Below, piece by piece: positions 9,197-19,613 of a DNA stretch of 64,000 nt. The stretch comes from Paenibacillus sp. cl123. Lineage in GTDB: Bacteria > Bacillota > Bacilli > Paenibacillales > NBRC-103111. The stretch spans positions 434,001 through 498,000 of the forward strand of contig NZ_FMYY01000002.1 in NCBI RefSeq assembly GCF_900101595.1, in the 5' to 3' direction. Each line of letters opens with the position of its first letter. Positions within the stretch are counted from its first letter, which is position 1. The notes under the pieces were generated by a model that was not told where the DNA came from, made no database searches, and was given only the letters and a program-made list of their open reading frames with translations. A program made the translations under genes and the position numbers.

Positions 9197-9242
9197 AAAT
9201 ACACCTGTCGCAAACGGTATTACTCTTGCGGCAGGTGTATTT
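9197..9242. terminator. Strong bidirectional terminator
   Basis: AAATACACCTGTCGCAA (9197-9213) pairs with TTGCGGCAGGTGTATTT (9226-9242), a 17-bp stem with one G-T pair. A/T tracts flank both sides. It serves the regulator gene (+) and the convergent stalk-protein gene (-). Confidence 0.85.
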
Positions 9243-9318
9243 CTATTGGAGGAGCATACATCGGAAAGAGCACCTTCCCGAGGCTTCGCAAGCGCTATGG
9301 AAAACGCTCTATTTTACG

Positions 9319-11046
9319 CTAAGGAACGCTAATTTCGAGTTCTTTTTGAAACTTCAAGTAATCCAATCCGCCTTTCGGTCCGCCAAATTCAAATTCGACG
9401 GATGCCGCATATGCTCCGGTATTCTCCACTCTGATCAAGAGAGGTATCGGGTCATGACCCTCCGGCAGCCATCTGGCAGTTGCCTTGTAACGGGTAATAG
9501 GCAGCTGGTCTAATCCGACGCTGTCATTCACAAAGTGGGCCTTCCTTGTAATGGGCTCTGCTCCGCTTGTAGGTGTCAGTGTTATTTCAACATCAAGCAT
9601 GTTAAAAGTCGGCAGGTCTTCTCTAAACGAAGAATGGTCGGGATAGATGTAGATATACCCGTCGGCATTCTTCCATGTAAAGGGACGGATCGCTCCGGAG
9701 TTACCGGCAAACGGCTGATCTTGGTCGGCATAGATGGTGTAGGTGAAATTACTGCCGTTAATAGTTTTGGTGAACTTTGCGCTCATCCGCCATGTTGCTG
9801 CGAGTTCTGGAAGCTCCAGACGGTAATAACCGTTAGCGTCGGTCTGTCCGATAATATTGCTGTCATAGAAAAGGGTGTTATCCGCGAAAACCGATGCCCC
9901 GGCGATCGGATTACCGTCGATGTCGCGAATATAACCTTTTACCACATAAGGCTCAACGGTATCCTGCGAAGAATTGGGCGCACCCGGCGTATCTGGGGTA
10001 CTTGGGGTACTTGGGGCACTAGGGATACTCGGGGTACCGCCTTTTTTATCGATACGTATCGTACTAATGCCATTGTTGCTGTCGTACGATACATGATAAC
10101 CGCTGTTCTCCGCCACAAAACGAAGCGGGACCATCGTATTTCCTTCAATGATTTGAGCGGGTTCGCTAAGAGTGATCGCATTTTGGTTTACCTTCGCGGT
10201 TGAACTGTTGATCGTCAGTTCGATCACAAGCCCATCCTTGGTGCCGGTGGCCTGCTCAGTTGAGCTTTCCCAGGTCACCGTAAAGCCAAGCGTTTCGAAC
10301 AGCTTGCGGAACGGAACAAGCGTTGAGCCATTCTTGATTATTGGCGCGGCACTACCGAATTGAATTTTCTCGTCATTAAAATATACTTCGATCGTAGAGC
10401 TTGCCGGCGGAGGCGGCGTCGATGGGTCAGAATCCGGCGCAGGAGATGCTCCTTCAACGATCATCGGTTTCTTATATTTAATTGGAATCGATGAAACCGT
10501 TCCTTCCGGTGTCTCGATTTCCAGTACAAAATGCTGTGTCTCTTTAATCGAACCGCTGTGTCCGTTATTACTCGCATACAAATCAAACGACAGATTCCCT
10601 TCGAACTCACCGACGGGAACCGTTGTATCTTTGTGAAATCCACCAGTGTTTATAATGACATTTTCTTGTTTAGTGCCGGTGCTGGTGGTAACTGTTTTGT
10701 TCTGAACGATTCCGAGCAGCCAGCCTGCGGTCACTCGATTCGTTCTCCAAATGCCTTGGGAAGCATCCTTGCCGTTTTCATCCGTTGTTCGCAGGACGAT
10801 GGCTTTGATGACGGTTTTTTTCGTGAGATTGAGTTTCAGCTTAAAATGCCCGTCTTTGTAGCCCTCGGGCTTGAAATAATCGGAGCCTATAAGATCAGTT
10901 GCTGTATCGAGCAGGCTGAATTCCTTGATTTCAATTCCTGCAGGTTTCGTCTCGCCGAATCCAAACGCGGTTCCGGATACAACGAATAAGCCGGTTAAAA
11001 CCAGGAACAACAGCTTCTTGGCGAAATGAGTCTTTAACTTGGGCAT
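9319..11046 (-). CDS. Secreted stalk-domain (CuAO N-like) protein, longer paralog
   Basis: A 575-residue exported protein. Residues 1-30 are a signal peptide ending near GTAFGF. A beta-rich domain of unknown family follows (about 35-190, with KPAGIEIKEFSLLDTATDLI), then a Pro-rich linker and a stalk/CuAO N-like domain (GSTLVPFRKLFETLGF, NTMVPLRFVAENSGY). A Thr-Pro-Ser linker precedes a carboxypeptidase-regulatory-like domain (YVVKGYIRDIDGNPIAGASV) and a C-terminal beta region. From the stalk domain onward it is closely related to the plus-strand gene at 5067, so this is an inverted duplicate with an added N-terminal domain. ATG 11046 has a CAGGAGGGA site; the longer ORF to 11235 lacks one. 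It shares a terminator at 9197-9242 with the regulator. Confidence 0.87.
   Translation of the reverse strand: MPKLKTHFAKKLLFLVLTGLFVVSGTAFGFGETKPAGIEIKEFSLLDTATDLIGSDYFKPEGYKDGHFKLKLNLTKKTVIKAIVLRTTDENGKDASQGIWRTNRVTAGWLLGIVQNKTVTTSTGTKQENVIINTGGFHKDTTVPVGEFEGNLSFDLYASNNGHSGSIKETQHFVLEIETPEGTVSSIPIKYKKPMIVEGASPAPDSDPSTPPPPASSTIEVYFNDEKIQFGSAAPIIKNGSTLVPFRKLFETLGFTVTWESSTEQATGTKDGLVIELTINSSTAKVNQNAITLSEPAQIIEGNTMVPLRFVAENSGYHVSYDSNNGISTIRIDKKGGTPSIPSAPSTPSTPDTPGAPNSSQDTVEPYVVKGYIRDIDGNPIAGASVFADNTLFYDSNIIGQTDANGYYRLELPELAATWRMSAKFTKTINGSNFTYTIYADQDQPFAGNSGAIRPFTWKNADGYIYIYPDHSSFREDLPTFNMLDVEITLTPTSGAEPITRKAHFVNDSVGLDQLPITRYKATARWLPEGHDPIPLLIRVENTGAYAASVEFEFGGPKGGLDYLKFQKELEISVP
9976..10041. 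repeat. Short in-frame repeats encoding a Pro/Thr/Ser linker
   Basis: Variants of GGGGTACTT recur every nine to twelve bases and encode, on the minus strand, an S/T-P linker (IPSAPSTPSTPDTPGAP) between two domains of the secreted protein. Such repeats are prone to length change by slippage. Confidence 0.7.
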
Positions 11047-11426
11047 TTTATATATTCCCTCCTGTATGTTCTTTAACCTCTCGGCATCCGCCGGGGCAGA
11101 TGGGACAAGGGCTCTTGTCCCCCTCGCAATCCTCTTTCTCCGGCAGAGGATGTTCCAAATCAGTCCATCATTTAATCTGATTTTGTCAATCCCTCTCCCT
11201 CCCGCAGCATATAGATTCTTACTGACAGCGACCACATCATTATCAGCTGAAAATCAAGATATAGCTACTATCCTTACGGATAGTTTTGGAGTTAAGAGTA
11301 TACTTCCGAGTAATATCTGCACCAGATCCATTCATGTTATCTTTATGTGGATTAAACGCCGGGGCTATCGGCCGATTGGCGAATATCGGTCTACCGGCGA
11401 AATATCCGCAGGAAGGGGCTTGGTTG
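11047..11426. promoter_or_regulatory. Divergent intergenic region between two surface-protein genes
   Basis: This 380-base stretch separates the start of the minus-strand stalk protein from the start of the giant S-layer protein. It must hold promoters for both. A TTGACA reads on the minus strand at 11186-11191, but no good -10 follows at 16-18 bases. A small inverted repeat CTATCC-TTAC-GGATAG lies at 11269-11284. The ORFs running through here are in frame with neither signal peptide and are not supported. Confidence 0.4.
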
Positions 11427-14400
11427 ATGAAACCCGCAAGACGAAAAAGAAGGCCGTTTATCGCGTTTTTCCTGATTGCCTCCATGCTGTTTACAAGTCT
11501 GCAGCCGGCAGTCGGCTTGGCAGAGCCATTGCAGGTCATCTCACCGTTAACTGCACCAGACGTTGACTCCGGAGAAGGCGAACAAGTAACGGAAGCTATC
11601 GCGAAGCCCTCCGGCAATGATGAGACGTCGTTGCCGGGCGAAGTGCAGAATTTAAACTGGTACCAGTTGGATGCTTCAAGCGTGAAGCTAGCTTGGGAGC
11701 CTCCTGCACCATCCGGCTCGGATAACGACTCGGGGATGTGGCAGTACAAGGTTTACACGGATGAATATGTCGAGGTAGGGATAACGGAGGAGACGGCATT
11801 TATTCTTGAATCATTGGAGGCCGGAGTTGCTTATCGTTATTGGGTCATGACGATAGATCGCGATGGCAGGGAGTCTTCGGGTACGGCCGTCACGGTTGGT
11901 ATCTCGCCTGCCGCGGAAGACAAGCTCGTTGACCTCACTGCCAGCTATTCGGATCTTCCGGCGTCGAGTGTGGCGATCAGCGCCGACGGCTCGACTGTTG
12001 TTTACACCGACCGTTCAGCCGATATGAGCGGCTGGGAGCTTTATGCGCTCGACACGAGGACGAAGGAGAAGTCGAAGCTGTCCCTTACTCAGTTCGGCGC
12101 GCCGCTCTCCGGAGAAGTATGGGATATTGATGTGGACCGGACGGGGAATACGATCGTTTTTACCTCGAATGCCGCGAACCTCTGGGTTGCTCCGGAAGCG
12201 CCGGGCGACTATGTGTACCTATACAACCGCTCCGAGAAAAATCTTCTGCTGCTCTCCCATCCGGGGGAGAGGGTGGGACGATCGTCGATTAGCGGAACGG
12301 CTTCGCTCGTGGCCTTGACCCTCAATGAACGTGTCTATGCATATAATACGCAAACGAAGGATAGGATTTTGGTCAGCCGTGCAAATGCTCAAAGCGAGGA
12401 TGGCGTAAGCGGCAGCCCGGCCATAAGCGGCAATGGGTCGGTTATTGCTTTTACGTCCGATTCTTCGAATCTGACAGGTCCGGCCGGCGACGGAAAAGAG
12501 CATGCCATCTATATGTTCGAGACGGGAGCTTCTTCGATTACAGGACGTTTCAAGTCGAATGAATATCATGACCAGCTGACTGTAAGCGAAGATGGCCGTT
12601 ACATCGCCTATAACGAGTCCGCTGGCGGCAGTACGCTTGGCCATCCGTATTTGTACGACCGTTCAACCGGAGAAATGTTGGATTTGAATGCAGGACGCAG
12701 TGAAACCGAGGTGCTCCATAAAGCCTACGGCAAGCTGAGTCTAAGCGAAGATGGCCGCTTTGTTCTGGCCCAATTGAATGATACTGAGCCAGAAGTGGAA
12801 GGGATGGACCGGTACAGCGAGCTGTTCGATCGGCAAACAGGTAAAGTTATCGCAGCCGGCAACCCGGTGATGCCTTCGTCGAATGGCGTAATGGACGGTT
12901 CGGGCAAGCGGCTTATCTATGCGCGCAGTCAAGCGCTCTACATGATGTGTATCTCCACATGCGAGGGGCCTGGGCCTGAACAGCCGCTTACATCGGCCTA
13001 TTGGACGGCGCCGACAACGGCGTGGGTGGATGGAGAGCTGAAGCCGGGAAGCACACTGACCATTCAGGCTGGCGGCAGCAAGGGACTGAGTGTAGTGGCG
13101 GATGTTTACTTCAAGCAAGGAAACGAAACGAAATCAACCATTGTGCCGCTCCTTCAGGATGCAGGAGCGGAAGGTCTTTACGCCGGACAATTTACGGCTG
13201 CGGAAGGTGTTACCGAGCTGACCGGAATTACGGTTTCGCTTCCGGATAACAGTCAGACCATTGCGCTCGAACGGCTTCCGGTCCGTATATCCGGTCTGCT
13301 TGCAATCGAGATCGAGACTGAACAGCCGGAGCTGCTCTTGGGCACACACTTGCTTGTGACTAAGCCGAACGGTCAGGTGAGTGAGATACCTGTTGCACCG
13401 CATGCTTTAACCTATTCAATCCAGCTGGCGGCCGGCGAGCCTTATAGCCTAGCGCTCCTAGATGCGGGTAGGAAGATTCAGCTTGCGCAGCAGAGCGGCA
13501 TTGAGATAGCAAACGCCAAGACGACCTCTGTTAAATTGAACCCTCAGTTTACTTCGTCGCTGACCATTGTCGTTAACTATGACAAACCCCCAGCCGAACA
13601 GGCAACCATCGTTTTCAGGTATGCTGCGGACGACGCGTTGATTGGAGAAGTAAAGGCCGACGAGCAAGGTAAGGCGCAGCTTCCCGGAACGCATCGGGCG
13701 GGAGAACGAATCAAGGTTGCCGTCATACCTCCTGTAGGTTACGACGAGACGGAGCCGCAGATTGTCACGCTTGCCGTTGGCGGCAACCAGATCAGCTTTG
13801 AGCTTCGGCAGACGACGGCTGCGGTGAAGGCAATGACTGCCGAATTCGGGAGTACCGTCGGCAGCGGTCCTAGCGAGGCTGTGGTGATGGGAAGCGAGGC
13901 GAAGCTTGCTGCTTCCGCCAAACCGGGACTTCTGCTTGCCGGAGAGCTTTTGGTCCAGCGCAGGCAGGAAAATAATCAAGAGCTTGAAACGGTGAAGAGA
14001 ATCATTTCGTTGACGGAGGCGTCATCTGGTCATTACGAAGGCGTTTTCCGTGTTGAGGAAGGGGATGTTCGATTCGAATCGGTTACTGCGCTCGTCGACG
14101 GCGAGCAGGTGGGGAACGCCTATCCGATCGGTATGAACGCAGCCGGCCGGTTTAAGCTTTCTTTCGAGCTGCCGGATGGAGACGGTTGGGCGGATACCCT
14201 TGAAGGAGCGTCTCTTATCGTTAACGACAGACAGTCCACCTTTAACTACTACGAACGGGTCACGGTTACGGCTGACCGGCTTGTCTACACATTCGATGTG
14301 CCGCTTGAGACAGCCCGATACCAGACCTCCGTTCGTCCAGCCAATTCCAAGCTGCTCGAGCTTTCCGCTGATCTGCCTGCAGTGAGGTACGGAGAGACGG

Positions 14401-17400
14401 GGGAATACAAGGTGAAACCAAATTTCAGGGTTCAAGTAACCGGGACAATCAAGGGACCAGACGATGAGGCCGTCTCTGCCAGTTACAAGCTGACGGATGA
14501 GTCCGGTGCCGTTACGGCGCAAGGGAAGGTGTTAGGCCGGTATGATATCCGGGTGGACACGGCAAGCAGCATGCGGTACCGGCTGACGCTGACGCCGAAT
14601 GATCCGATCTATCTTCCCCAGACGTTTGAGTTTTCTGCCGATCAGCTGGTGAAGGAGCTGCCTGTGCGTTTCGCGTACAAAGACCTGCATCCCGTAGAAG
14701 GAACCGTACTCGGGAAAGACGGCTTGCCGGTCAAGGATGCCATTGTTACCGCACAGCTCATGGGGACGCAGAAGGTATTTAAGGTCCGGACAGACGGGCA
14801 GGGGAAATATGCGTTCGTAACTCCTCTTGGCGAGCTTCGGCTCCGAGCGTCCAGCTACGGAGTCAACGGCAAGCTGTCGACATACGTGACGGTCCCTGTG
14901 CCGGAAGGGGGCGCAAACGGCATTGAACTGCGGCTCCTGGATTATGCGACGGTTGATTTTGACCTCTATACGAAGCAGCAGGGTAGCACGTGGCAGGGGC
15001 CGCTCGATATCGACTGGCGGGTAGCCGCGCACTTCCAGGTGAAGCCTTCGGCTGCGATTCTCAGCTACGGCCCGCCATTGCAGGTTGCGGCAGTTGCCGG
15101 GGACAACTTCCGAGTTTGCGTCAATGGCAGTCAATCGCAGCTTCCTTCAACATGCGAAGAGGTTGTCATCGGGGATGACAATCAAGCTGCGCTCGAAATT
15201 AGGCTGGAATCCGCTGGTGCCCAAGTGCTTACAGCATTCCAGCTAGAGGATGGGTCCGATCCGGGCTATGTACATCAAAAGCTGTATCGTTACGATGCTG
15301 AAGCTCTCGTCCTTGAAGAAGCGATCGTGACAAGGCTGACCGGCAGCTACCGCATCGGAGTGTCCCAACCCGGCCGCTATCGATTGGAGGCCAGAGGCAA
15401 CGGTGGGTCAACCGCTATTCTTGATTTTGATGTTCCGCTTGGTCTGCCTGTCGATTTGGGGGTAATTATGCTGCGGAAGCCCGGCCATTTCACCGGCCAG
15501 GAAGGAAATGAGTTCACGACAGTTTCGAATCTGACAACGCGGGATGGCTTAATCAAGGCAAGATTAGCTTATAAGAATACAAGGAGTGAGGTTCAGGATG
15601 CAGCATTCACTTTTTTGCTGCCGAAGGGAGTAGCTCTGCTGCCGGGGACGGTGGTTGTTAACGGCAAGGCGCATTCCGACTTCGTGCAGGAGAATCAGCT
15701 GCTCATCGTGAAGGTCGGCACGATTGGGAAGCTTGAACACGGGGGGATTCGCTTCACTCTGGAGACGGCTGAAAATCAGCAGCAGAGCAGCATAGTGTTG
15801 CCGGCGGCTGTCCGGTATTCGGCCGATCAGGCCCAACGCGAAGAGATCATAGGAACAGCGCTCGTTCAGGTTGCTCAAGCGACCTTGAATGTCCCTGAGC
15901 TTGTCGTTAAGCCGACTTTTGCGGTTAGCGGCAGTGCACCGGCCAACTCGAAGATTACGGTACTGGATGGCAGCACGGCTGTAGCGACTGCAGCTGTAAC
16001 GCCTGAAGGAGTCTGGCAGGCGAATATAACGCTAGCGGATCCGACGCATCGTCGGCATTCGATCCGGACGCAGGTAGAGGTCGGCGGCATCGTTCAAGCC
16101 GGCCAGGAGGCAAATCTGATTTATGACCCGAACGATCCGGGAATAGATGAGGTGTCCATGCGTCAGCCGGACGGCAGGGTTCATACGTTCCGGACAGAGG
16201 ACGGCGTAGCAATCTTCCCTTACGTATTTGTTCCGGCGAAGCCGATTCTCTACGAGTTAAAGTTCCGCGACCCGGCACGTATTTCGAACGTCGAGGTTTG
16301 GAACGGGAATAACCGTGCGGAGGCGAGGCTGGAGGATGGTGTTTTCAAGGCGTCGATGAAACTCAATACCGATCCGGGACCGATCTTTGTCAAATATAGT
16401 AAAAAGTCAGATCCCGGCCATGTTCCGCCTCCCTATACCGACCAGGAGCTGCGCGACACGCTGCCGCCTGCTTTGCGAAATTTTGAGATATTATCCGCGG
16501 AACAGCCATATCCTGACAAGGCTTCGCTGAACTCCAGGATTCGACTGATGGAGGACCTGGAGATGGATGTTACGATTTCCAGCAGTCCGGTGACGGATTA
16601 CACTCCAACAGCGAAAGATTTGAATAATGAGCGAGAATCAGGGATTCCCTTATATGGATTTTCGTTATCGAGAAGCATAGGCAAAAACTCAATCAAAGGT
16701 TCGATTAGCGGCTATATTCCGGAGGGCTCGAGCAATGCTCTAGCAGCTGCCGGAAGCGGGATGAGGTTGTTAGAAATTACGGTAGATGCACTCGACAAAG
16801 GGGCGAAGACGTTTGACTTAATCAACGCCCTAGAGAGTATTGCCAACCCGGATGGGGCGGTCGAACGGGCTCTCAGGCTCTACGAGATGACGAAAAAAAT
16901 ATGCGATGAACGTGCTCGTGAGTACTACATGAACTTTGCGATGGAAATTTTGGTCGATCTTGCGTTCACGGAGATTGTCAAACATGGGCTTAATGCGGCG
17001 GGGACGATTAAGCTTCCCGGACTTCCGGGTCTGATCCTGTGGACGGAAGCCACATGGGCCGGCAAGAAGATGGATGAGATCATTGAAATGGAATTGAACG
17101 AGCTGGAAACTTACATCAAGCCCTATTTTTCCATGATGTGCATGCCGCCGCCGGAGCCGGCTGGGCCGCCAATAGCGAAGCCAGGCTATATTCTTGATCC
17201 GAGCGGGTACGTGTACGAAGGACTTCCTTCGAACCGTATTTCCGAGGTACTGGCAACGGCGCTGCAGTGGAACGAGAATAGCACAACGTGGGACGTATGG
17301 GATTCAGCATGGTACGAGCAGCAGAACCCGTTGAATACGGACAATGCCGGACGTTACGCATGGGATGTTCCCCCCGGACGCTGGAAAGTCAAATTCGAGA

Positions 17401-19460
17401 AGGAAGGCTATACAACCGCATACAGCGATGAACTGGAAGTGCCGCCGCCGCAGCTTGACGTTAATATTCCAATGGTCTCGAATGATCCTCCGGAGGTGAA
17501 GGCAATCGCAGCGCAGCCAGGCGGAACCGGCATTAAACTGCAATTTACAAAGCCGGTGAAGGCCAATTCGCTGACTGCTGAGACGATCGCAGTTACCAAG
17601 GACGGGGAGACGGTCGCCGGAACCTTGGAAGGGCTGGAGCCGCAGCCGGGAACGGATGGCATGCTGCTGTCGACGGAGGCTCTATTCGTGCCAAATAAGA
17701 CTTTGACCATCGGCCAGACCTATACGGTAACATTAAATAAAGCCGTGTTAAGCTACGCTGGTATTCCGCTGAAGGATGTGTTTACCGCGCAGTTGCTGAT
17801 TGAAGGCGAGGATAAGACTCCGCCGGCAGAAGTGACGGAGCTAGCTGGCGGTATAGCCGGAGAGTCAGCATCGCTAATGTGGAGCCCGCCGGAAGATATG
17901 GATTATGCGGGAGCGCGCATTCGCTGGAAGGAGTCGGGAGCGGAAGATTACGGTGCACCGATCGATATGGCAAAGGATCAAAGCTGGGCTGTTATCGGCG
18001 GTCTGTCCGAACATAAAAGCTATGATGTACTCGTGACGGCCAAAGACGAATACGGCAATGAATCGGCAGGTGCGGTATGGCGGTGGGTGACCGCAGAAAA
18101 GAAGGATAACACTGCGCCGAGTACCGTAAGCGAGCTTCAAGCTGCTCCTGCAGCTGGTGGCGGCAAGCTGGCGATCTCCTGGCGCAATCCGTTGTCACCC
18201 GATCTAGCGAAGCTGCGCATCAGCTGGAAGGCGGCCGGCACCGCTTCGGGCGGGGGCTCTACGGAGGTGGCCAAGGAAAGCACCACATATGAAATAAAGG
18301 ATCTTCGGCAAGGGGCAAGCTATAAGGTATTTGTGGTTGCGATCGACAAGCAAGGGAATGAGTCGATCGCTTCCGAGGTAACCGCAACAGCCGGTTACAT
18401 CACGGACGAAGGCGAAACACCGCCTGTTAGCGGAGGACAGACGCCTCCGGGCGGCGGGGCGACTCCACCATTCGGAGGGGATACGTCGTGGAAGGTTGGT
18501 AAGGAGGGCGGCACGTTCCATGCTTACGAAGGCCGGTTGGCGATTCGCGTGAAGCCGGGCTCTTTTAACAGCGAGAGTGATATAACATACGCCATTACCG
18601 ACGAAAAAACGGGTATTTTGAACAAAGCCTATACGAAATTATCCCCGACGTACCGTATTGGACGAGAAACTGGCGATGTAAAAGGTTCCATTGAACTTGA
18701 ACTCGTGTATGACCGGTCGGTTATTCCAGCCATAGATACCCGAAGATTCGGCATCTACCGAAAGGATGGCGGCACGCCCGCCGGCTGGACCTATATCGGC
18801 GGTCTGGATAATGCGTCCAAGTCAATTCTTCGTGCTAATGCCGACCAGTGGGGAGAATATGCCGTGCTGCTCTACCGACAGGAGTTTGACGACATGGCCT
18901 CACATTGGAGCCGTTCGGAGGTACAGATTCTGACCAGCCGTCACATTGTAAACGGCACTTCGGATCAGCGTTTCGAGCCCGATCGCGTTCTGACGCGGGC
19001 GGAATTGACGAAGCTGCTCGTAGAAGCGTTAAGCAAGGCTGGTTCGCTTAAGTCCAATAGGGTAGACAGTACTAATCCGTTCACGGATGTACCGAATAAC
19101 GCATGGTATGCTTCTTACGTCGCGGAGGCAGCAAGGCTCGGACTGGTCCAGGGCGACAATGGGCAATTCCGGCCCGAGGACCCCCTTACTCGGGAGGAAA
19201 TGATGGTGTTGTTCGTCCGGTATGCAAACCGGCTGGGCAAAGTAACTGAAAAGATAGAGGGCGATTTTGTACTAAGCGACTATGAGGATGAAGTTAAGCT
19301 GGCCCCATGGGCTCGTGAGGCTGCACTTCAGTCCATATCGATGGGGTGGATAACTGGAGTTACCCCATCGGAATTGCACCCAAAAGCTCATACGACACGA
19401 GCGGAGGCGGCAGTGGTCCTTATGCGAGTGATGGAGGATCTTGCTCTCATCCGACTATAA
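11427..19460 (+). CDS. Giant S-layer-homology-anchored surface protein with FN3 and propeller domains
   Basis: A 2677-residue exported wall protein. Residues 1-33 are a signal peptide (RRKRR, then a hydrophobic core, then VGLA). A fibronectin III-like domain follows at about 68-158. At 170-520 there is a TolB/PD40-like beta-propeller with repeated D/E-DG-R/S-x-V/I-A/V-Y/F blades (ISADGSTVVYTD, VSEDGRYIAYNE, LSEDGRFVLAQL). Next come many beta-sandwich segments, including a carboxypeptidase-regulatory-like unit near 1090-1150. A helical stretch at 1745-1905 is unusual in this context. Two FN3 domains lie at about 2131-2325, then a Pro/Gly linker and three SLH domains at 2487-2670 for binding pyruvylated wall polymer. 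ATG 11427 is chosen for its ribosome site (AGGAAGGGG) and signal peptide. It ends at a terminator. The ligand is unknown. Confidence 0.9.
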   Translation: MKPARRKRRPFIAFFLIASMLFTSLQPAVGLAEPLQVISPLTAPDVDSGEGEQVTEAIAKPSGNDETSLPGEVQNLNWYQLDASSVKLAWEPPAPSGSDNDSGMWQYKVYTDEYVEVGITEETAFILESLEAGVAYRYWVMTIDRDGRESSGTAVTVGISPAAEDKLVDLTASYSDLPASSVAISADGSTVVYTDRSADMSGWELYALDTRTKEKSKLSLTQFGAPLSGEVWDIDVDRTGNTIVFTSNAANLWVAPEAPGDYVYLYNRSEKNLLLLSHPGERVGRSSISGTASLVALTLNERVYAYNTQTKDRILVSRANAQSEDGVSGSPAISGNGSVIAFTSDSSNLTGPAGDGKEHAIYMFETGASSITGRFKSNEYHDQLTVSEDGRYIAYNESAGGSTLGHPYLYDRSTGEMLDLNAGRSETEVLHKAYGKLSLSEDGRFVLAQLNDTEPEVEGMDRYSELFDRQTGKVIAAGNPVMPSSNGVMDGSGKRLIYARSQALYMMCISTCEGPGPEQPLTSAYWTAPTTAWVDGELKPGSTLTIQAGGSKGLSVVADVYFKQGNETKSTIVPLLQDAGAEGLYAGQFTAAEGVTELTGITVSLPDNSQTIALERLPVRISGLLAIEIETEQPELLLGTHLLVTKPNGQVSEIPVAPHALTYSIQLAAGEPYSLALLDAGRKIQLAQQSGIEIANAKTTSVKLNPQFTSSLTIVVNYDKPPAEQATIVFRYAADDALIGEVKADEQGKAQLPGTHRAGERIKVAVIPPVGYDETEPQIVTLAVGGNQISFELRQTTAAVKAMTAEFGSTVGSGPSEAVVMGSEAKLAASAKPGLLLAGELLVQRRQENNQELETVKRIISLTEASSGHYEGVFRVEEGDVRFESVTALVDGEQVGNAYPIGMNAAGRFKLSFELPDGDGWADTLEGASLIVNDRQSTFNYYERVTVTADRLVYTFDVPLETARYQTSVRPANSKLLELSADLPAVRYGETGEYKVKPNFRVQVTGTIKGPDDEAVSASYKLTDESGAVTAQGKVLGRYDIRVDTASSMRYRLTLTPNDPIYLPQTFEFSADQLVKELPVRFAYKDLHPVEGTVLGKDGLPVKDAIVTAQLMGTQKVFKVRTDGQGKYAFVTPLGELRLRASSYGVNGKLSTYVTVPVPEGGANGIELRLLDYATVDFDLYTKQQGSTWQGPLDIDWRVAAHFQVKPSAAILSYGPPLQVAAVAGDNFRVCVNGSQSQLPSTCEEVVIGDDNQAALEIRLESAGAQVLTAFQLEDGSDPGYVHQKLYRYDAEALVLEEAIVTRLTGSYRIGVSQPGRYRLEARGNGGSTAILDFDVPLGLPVDLGVIMLRKPGHFTGQEGNEFTTVSNLTTRDGLIKARLAYKNTRSEVQDAAFTFLLPKGVALLPGTVVVNGKAHSDFVQENQLLIVKVGTIGKLEHGGIRFTLETAENQQQSSIVLPAAVRYSADQAQREEIIGTALVQVAQATLNVPELVVKPTFAVSGSAPANSKITVLDGSTAVATAAVTPEGVWQANITLADPTHRRHSIRTQVEVGGIVQAGQEANLIYDPNDPGIDEVSMRQPDGRVHTFRTEDGVAIFPYVFVPAKPILYELKFRDPARISNVEVWNGNNRAEARLEDGVFKASMKLNTDPGPIFVKYSKKSDPGHVPPPYTDQELRDTLPPALRNFEILSAEQPYPDKASLNSRIRLMEDLEMDVTISSSPVTDYTPTAKDLNNERESGIPLYGFSLSRSIGKNSIKGSISGYIPEGSSNALAAAGSGMRLLEITVDALDKGAKTFDLINALESIANPDGAVERALRLYEMTKKICDERAREYYMNFAMEILVDLAFTEIVKHGLNAAGTIKLPGLPGLILWTEATWAGKKMDEIIEMELNELETYIKPYFSMMCMPPPEPAGPPIAKPGYILDPSGYVYEGLPSNRISEVLATALQWNENSTTWDVWDSAWYEQQNPLNTDNAGRYAWDVPPGRWKVKFEKEGYTTAYSDELEVPPPQLDVNIPMVSNDPPEVKAIAAQPGGTGIKLQFTKPVKANSLTAETIAVTKDGETVAGTLEGLEPQPGTDGMLLSTEALFVPNKTLTIGQTYTVTLNKAVLSYAGIPLKDVFTAQLLIEGEDKTPPAEVTELAGGIAGESASLMWSPPEDMDYAGARIRWKESGAEDYGAPIDMAKDQSWAVIGGLSEHKSYDVLVTAKDEYGNESAGAVWRWVTAEKKDNTAPSTVSELQAAPAAGGGKLAISWRNPLSPDLAKLRISWKAAGTASGGGSTEVAKESTTYEIKDLRQGASYKVFVVAIDKQGNESIASEVTATAGYITDEGETPPVSGGQTPPGGGATPPFGGDTSWKVGKEGGTFHAYEGRLAIRVKPGSFNSESDITYAITDEKTGILNKAYTKLSPTYRIGRETGDVKGSIELELVYDRSVIPAIDTRRFGIYRKDGGTPAGWTYIGGLDNASKSILRANADQWGEYAVLLYRQEFDDMASHWSRSEVQILTSRHIVNGTSDQRFEPDRVLTRAELTKLLVEALSKAGSLKSNRVDSTNPFTDVPNNAWYASYVAEAARLGLVQGDNGQFRPEDPLTREEMMVLFVRYANRLGKVTEKIEGDFVLSDYEDEVKLAPWAREAALQSISMGWITGVTPSELHPKAHTTRAEAAVVLMRVMEDLALIRL

Positions 19461-19491
19461 TGATGCAAGTCTTGTATAAACAATAGGAAGA

Positions 19492-19530
19492 AAAGCCGGC
19501 ATCGTTACCGTGTAAACGAATGCCGGCTTT
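19492..19530. terminator. Bidirectional terminator
   Basis: AAAGCCGGCAT (19492-19502) pairs with ATGCCGGCTTT (19520-19530). CGTT and AACG can extend the stem inward. It lies between the giant surface gene (+) and the glycosidase-like gene (-). Confidence 0.85.
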
Positions 19531-19613
19531 CTGCGTGGAAAGGAATAAAGCAGGGATAGTCTAGGACTTATAAATACCTTTGACTATCGCAGCACTTTTA
19601 TGGAGTCAATTTG

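Noticed and set aside
9535-10203. 222-codon plus-strand frame opposite the stalk protein
   Set aside because: Shadow of the minus-strand gene, with a Trp-Gly-Thr repeat caused by the complement of the Thr-Pro linker.
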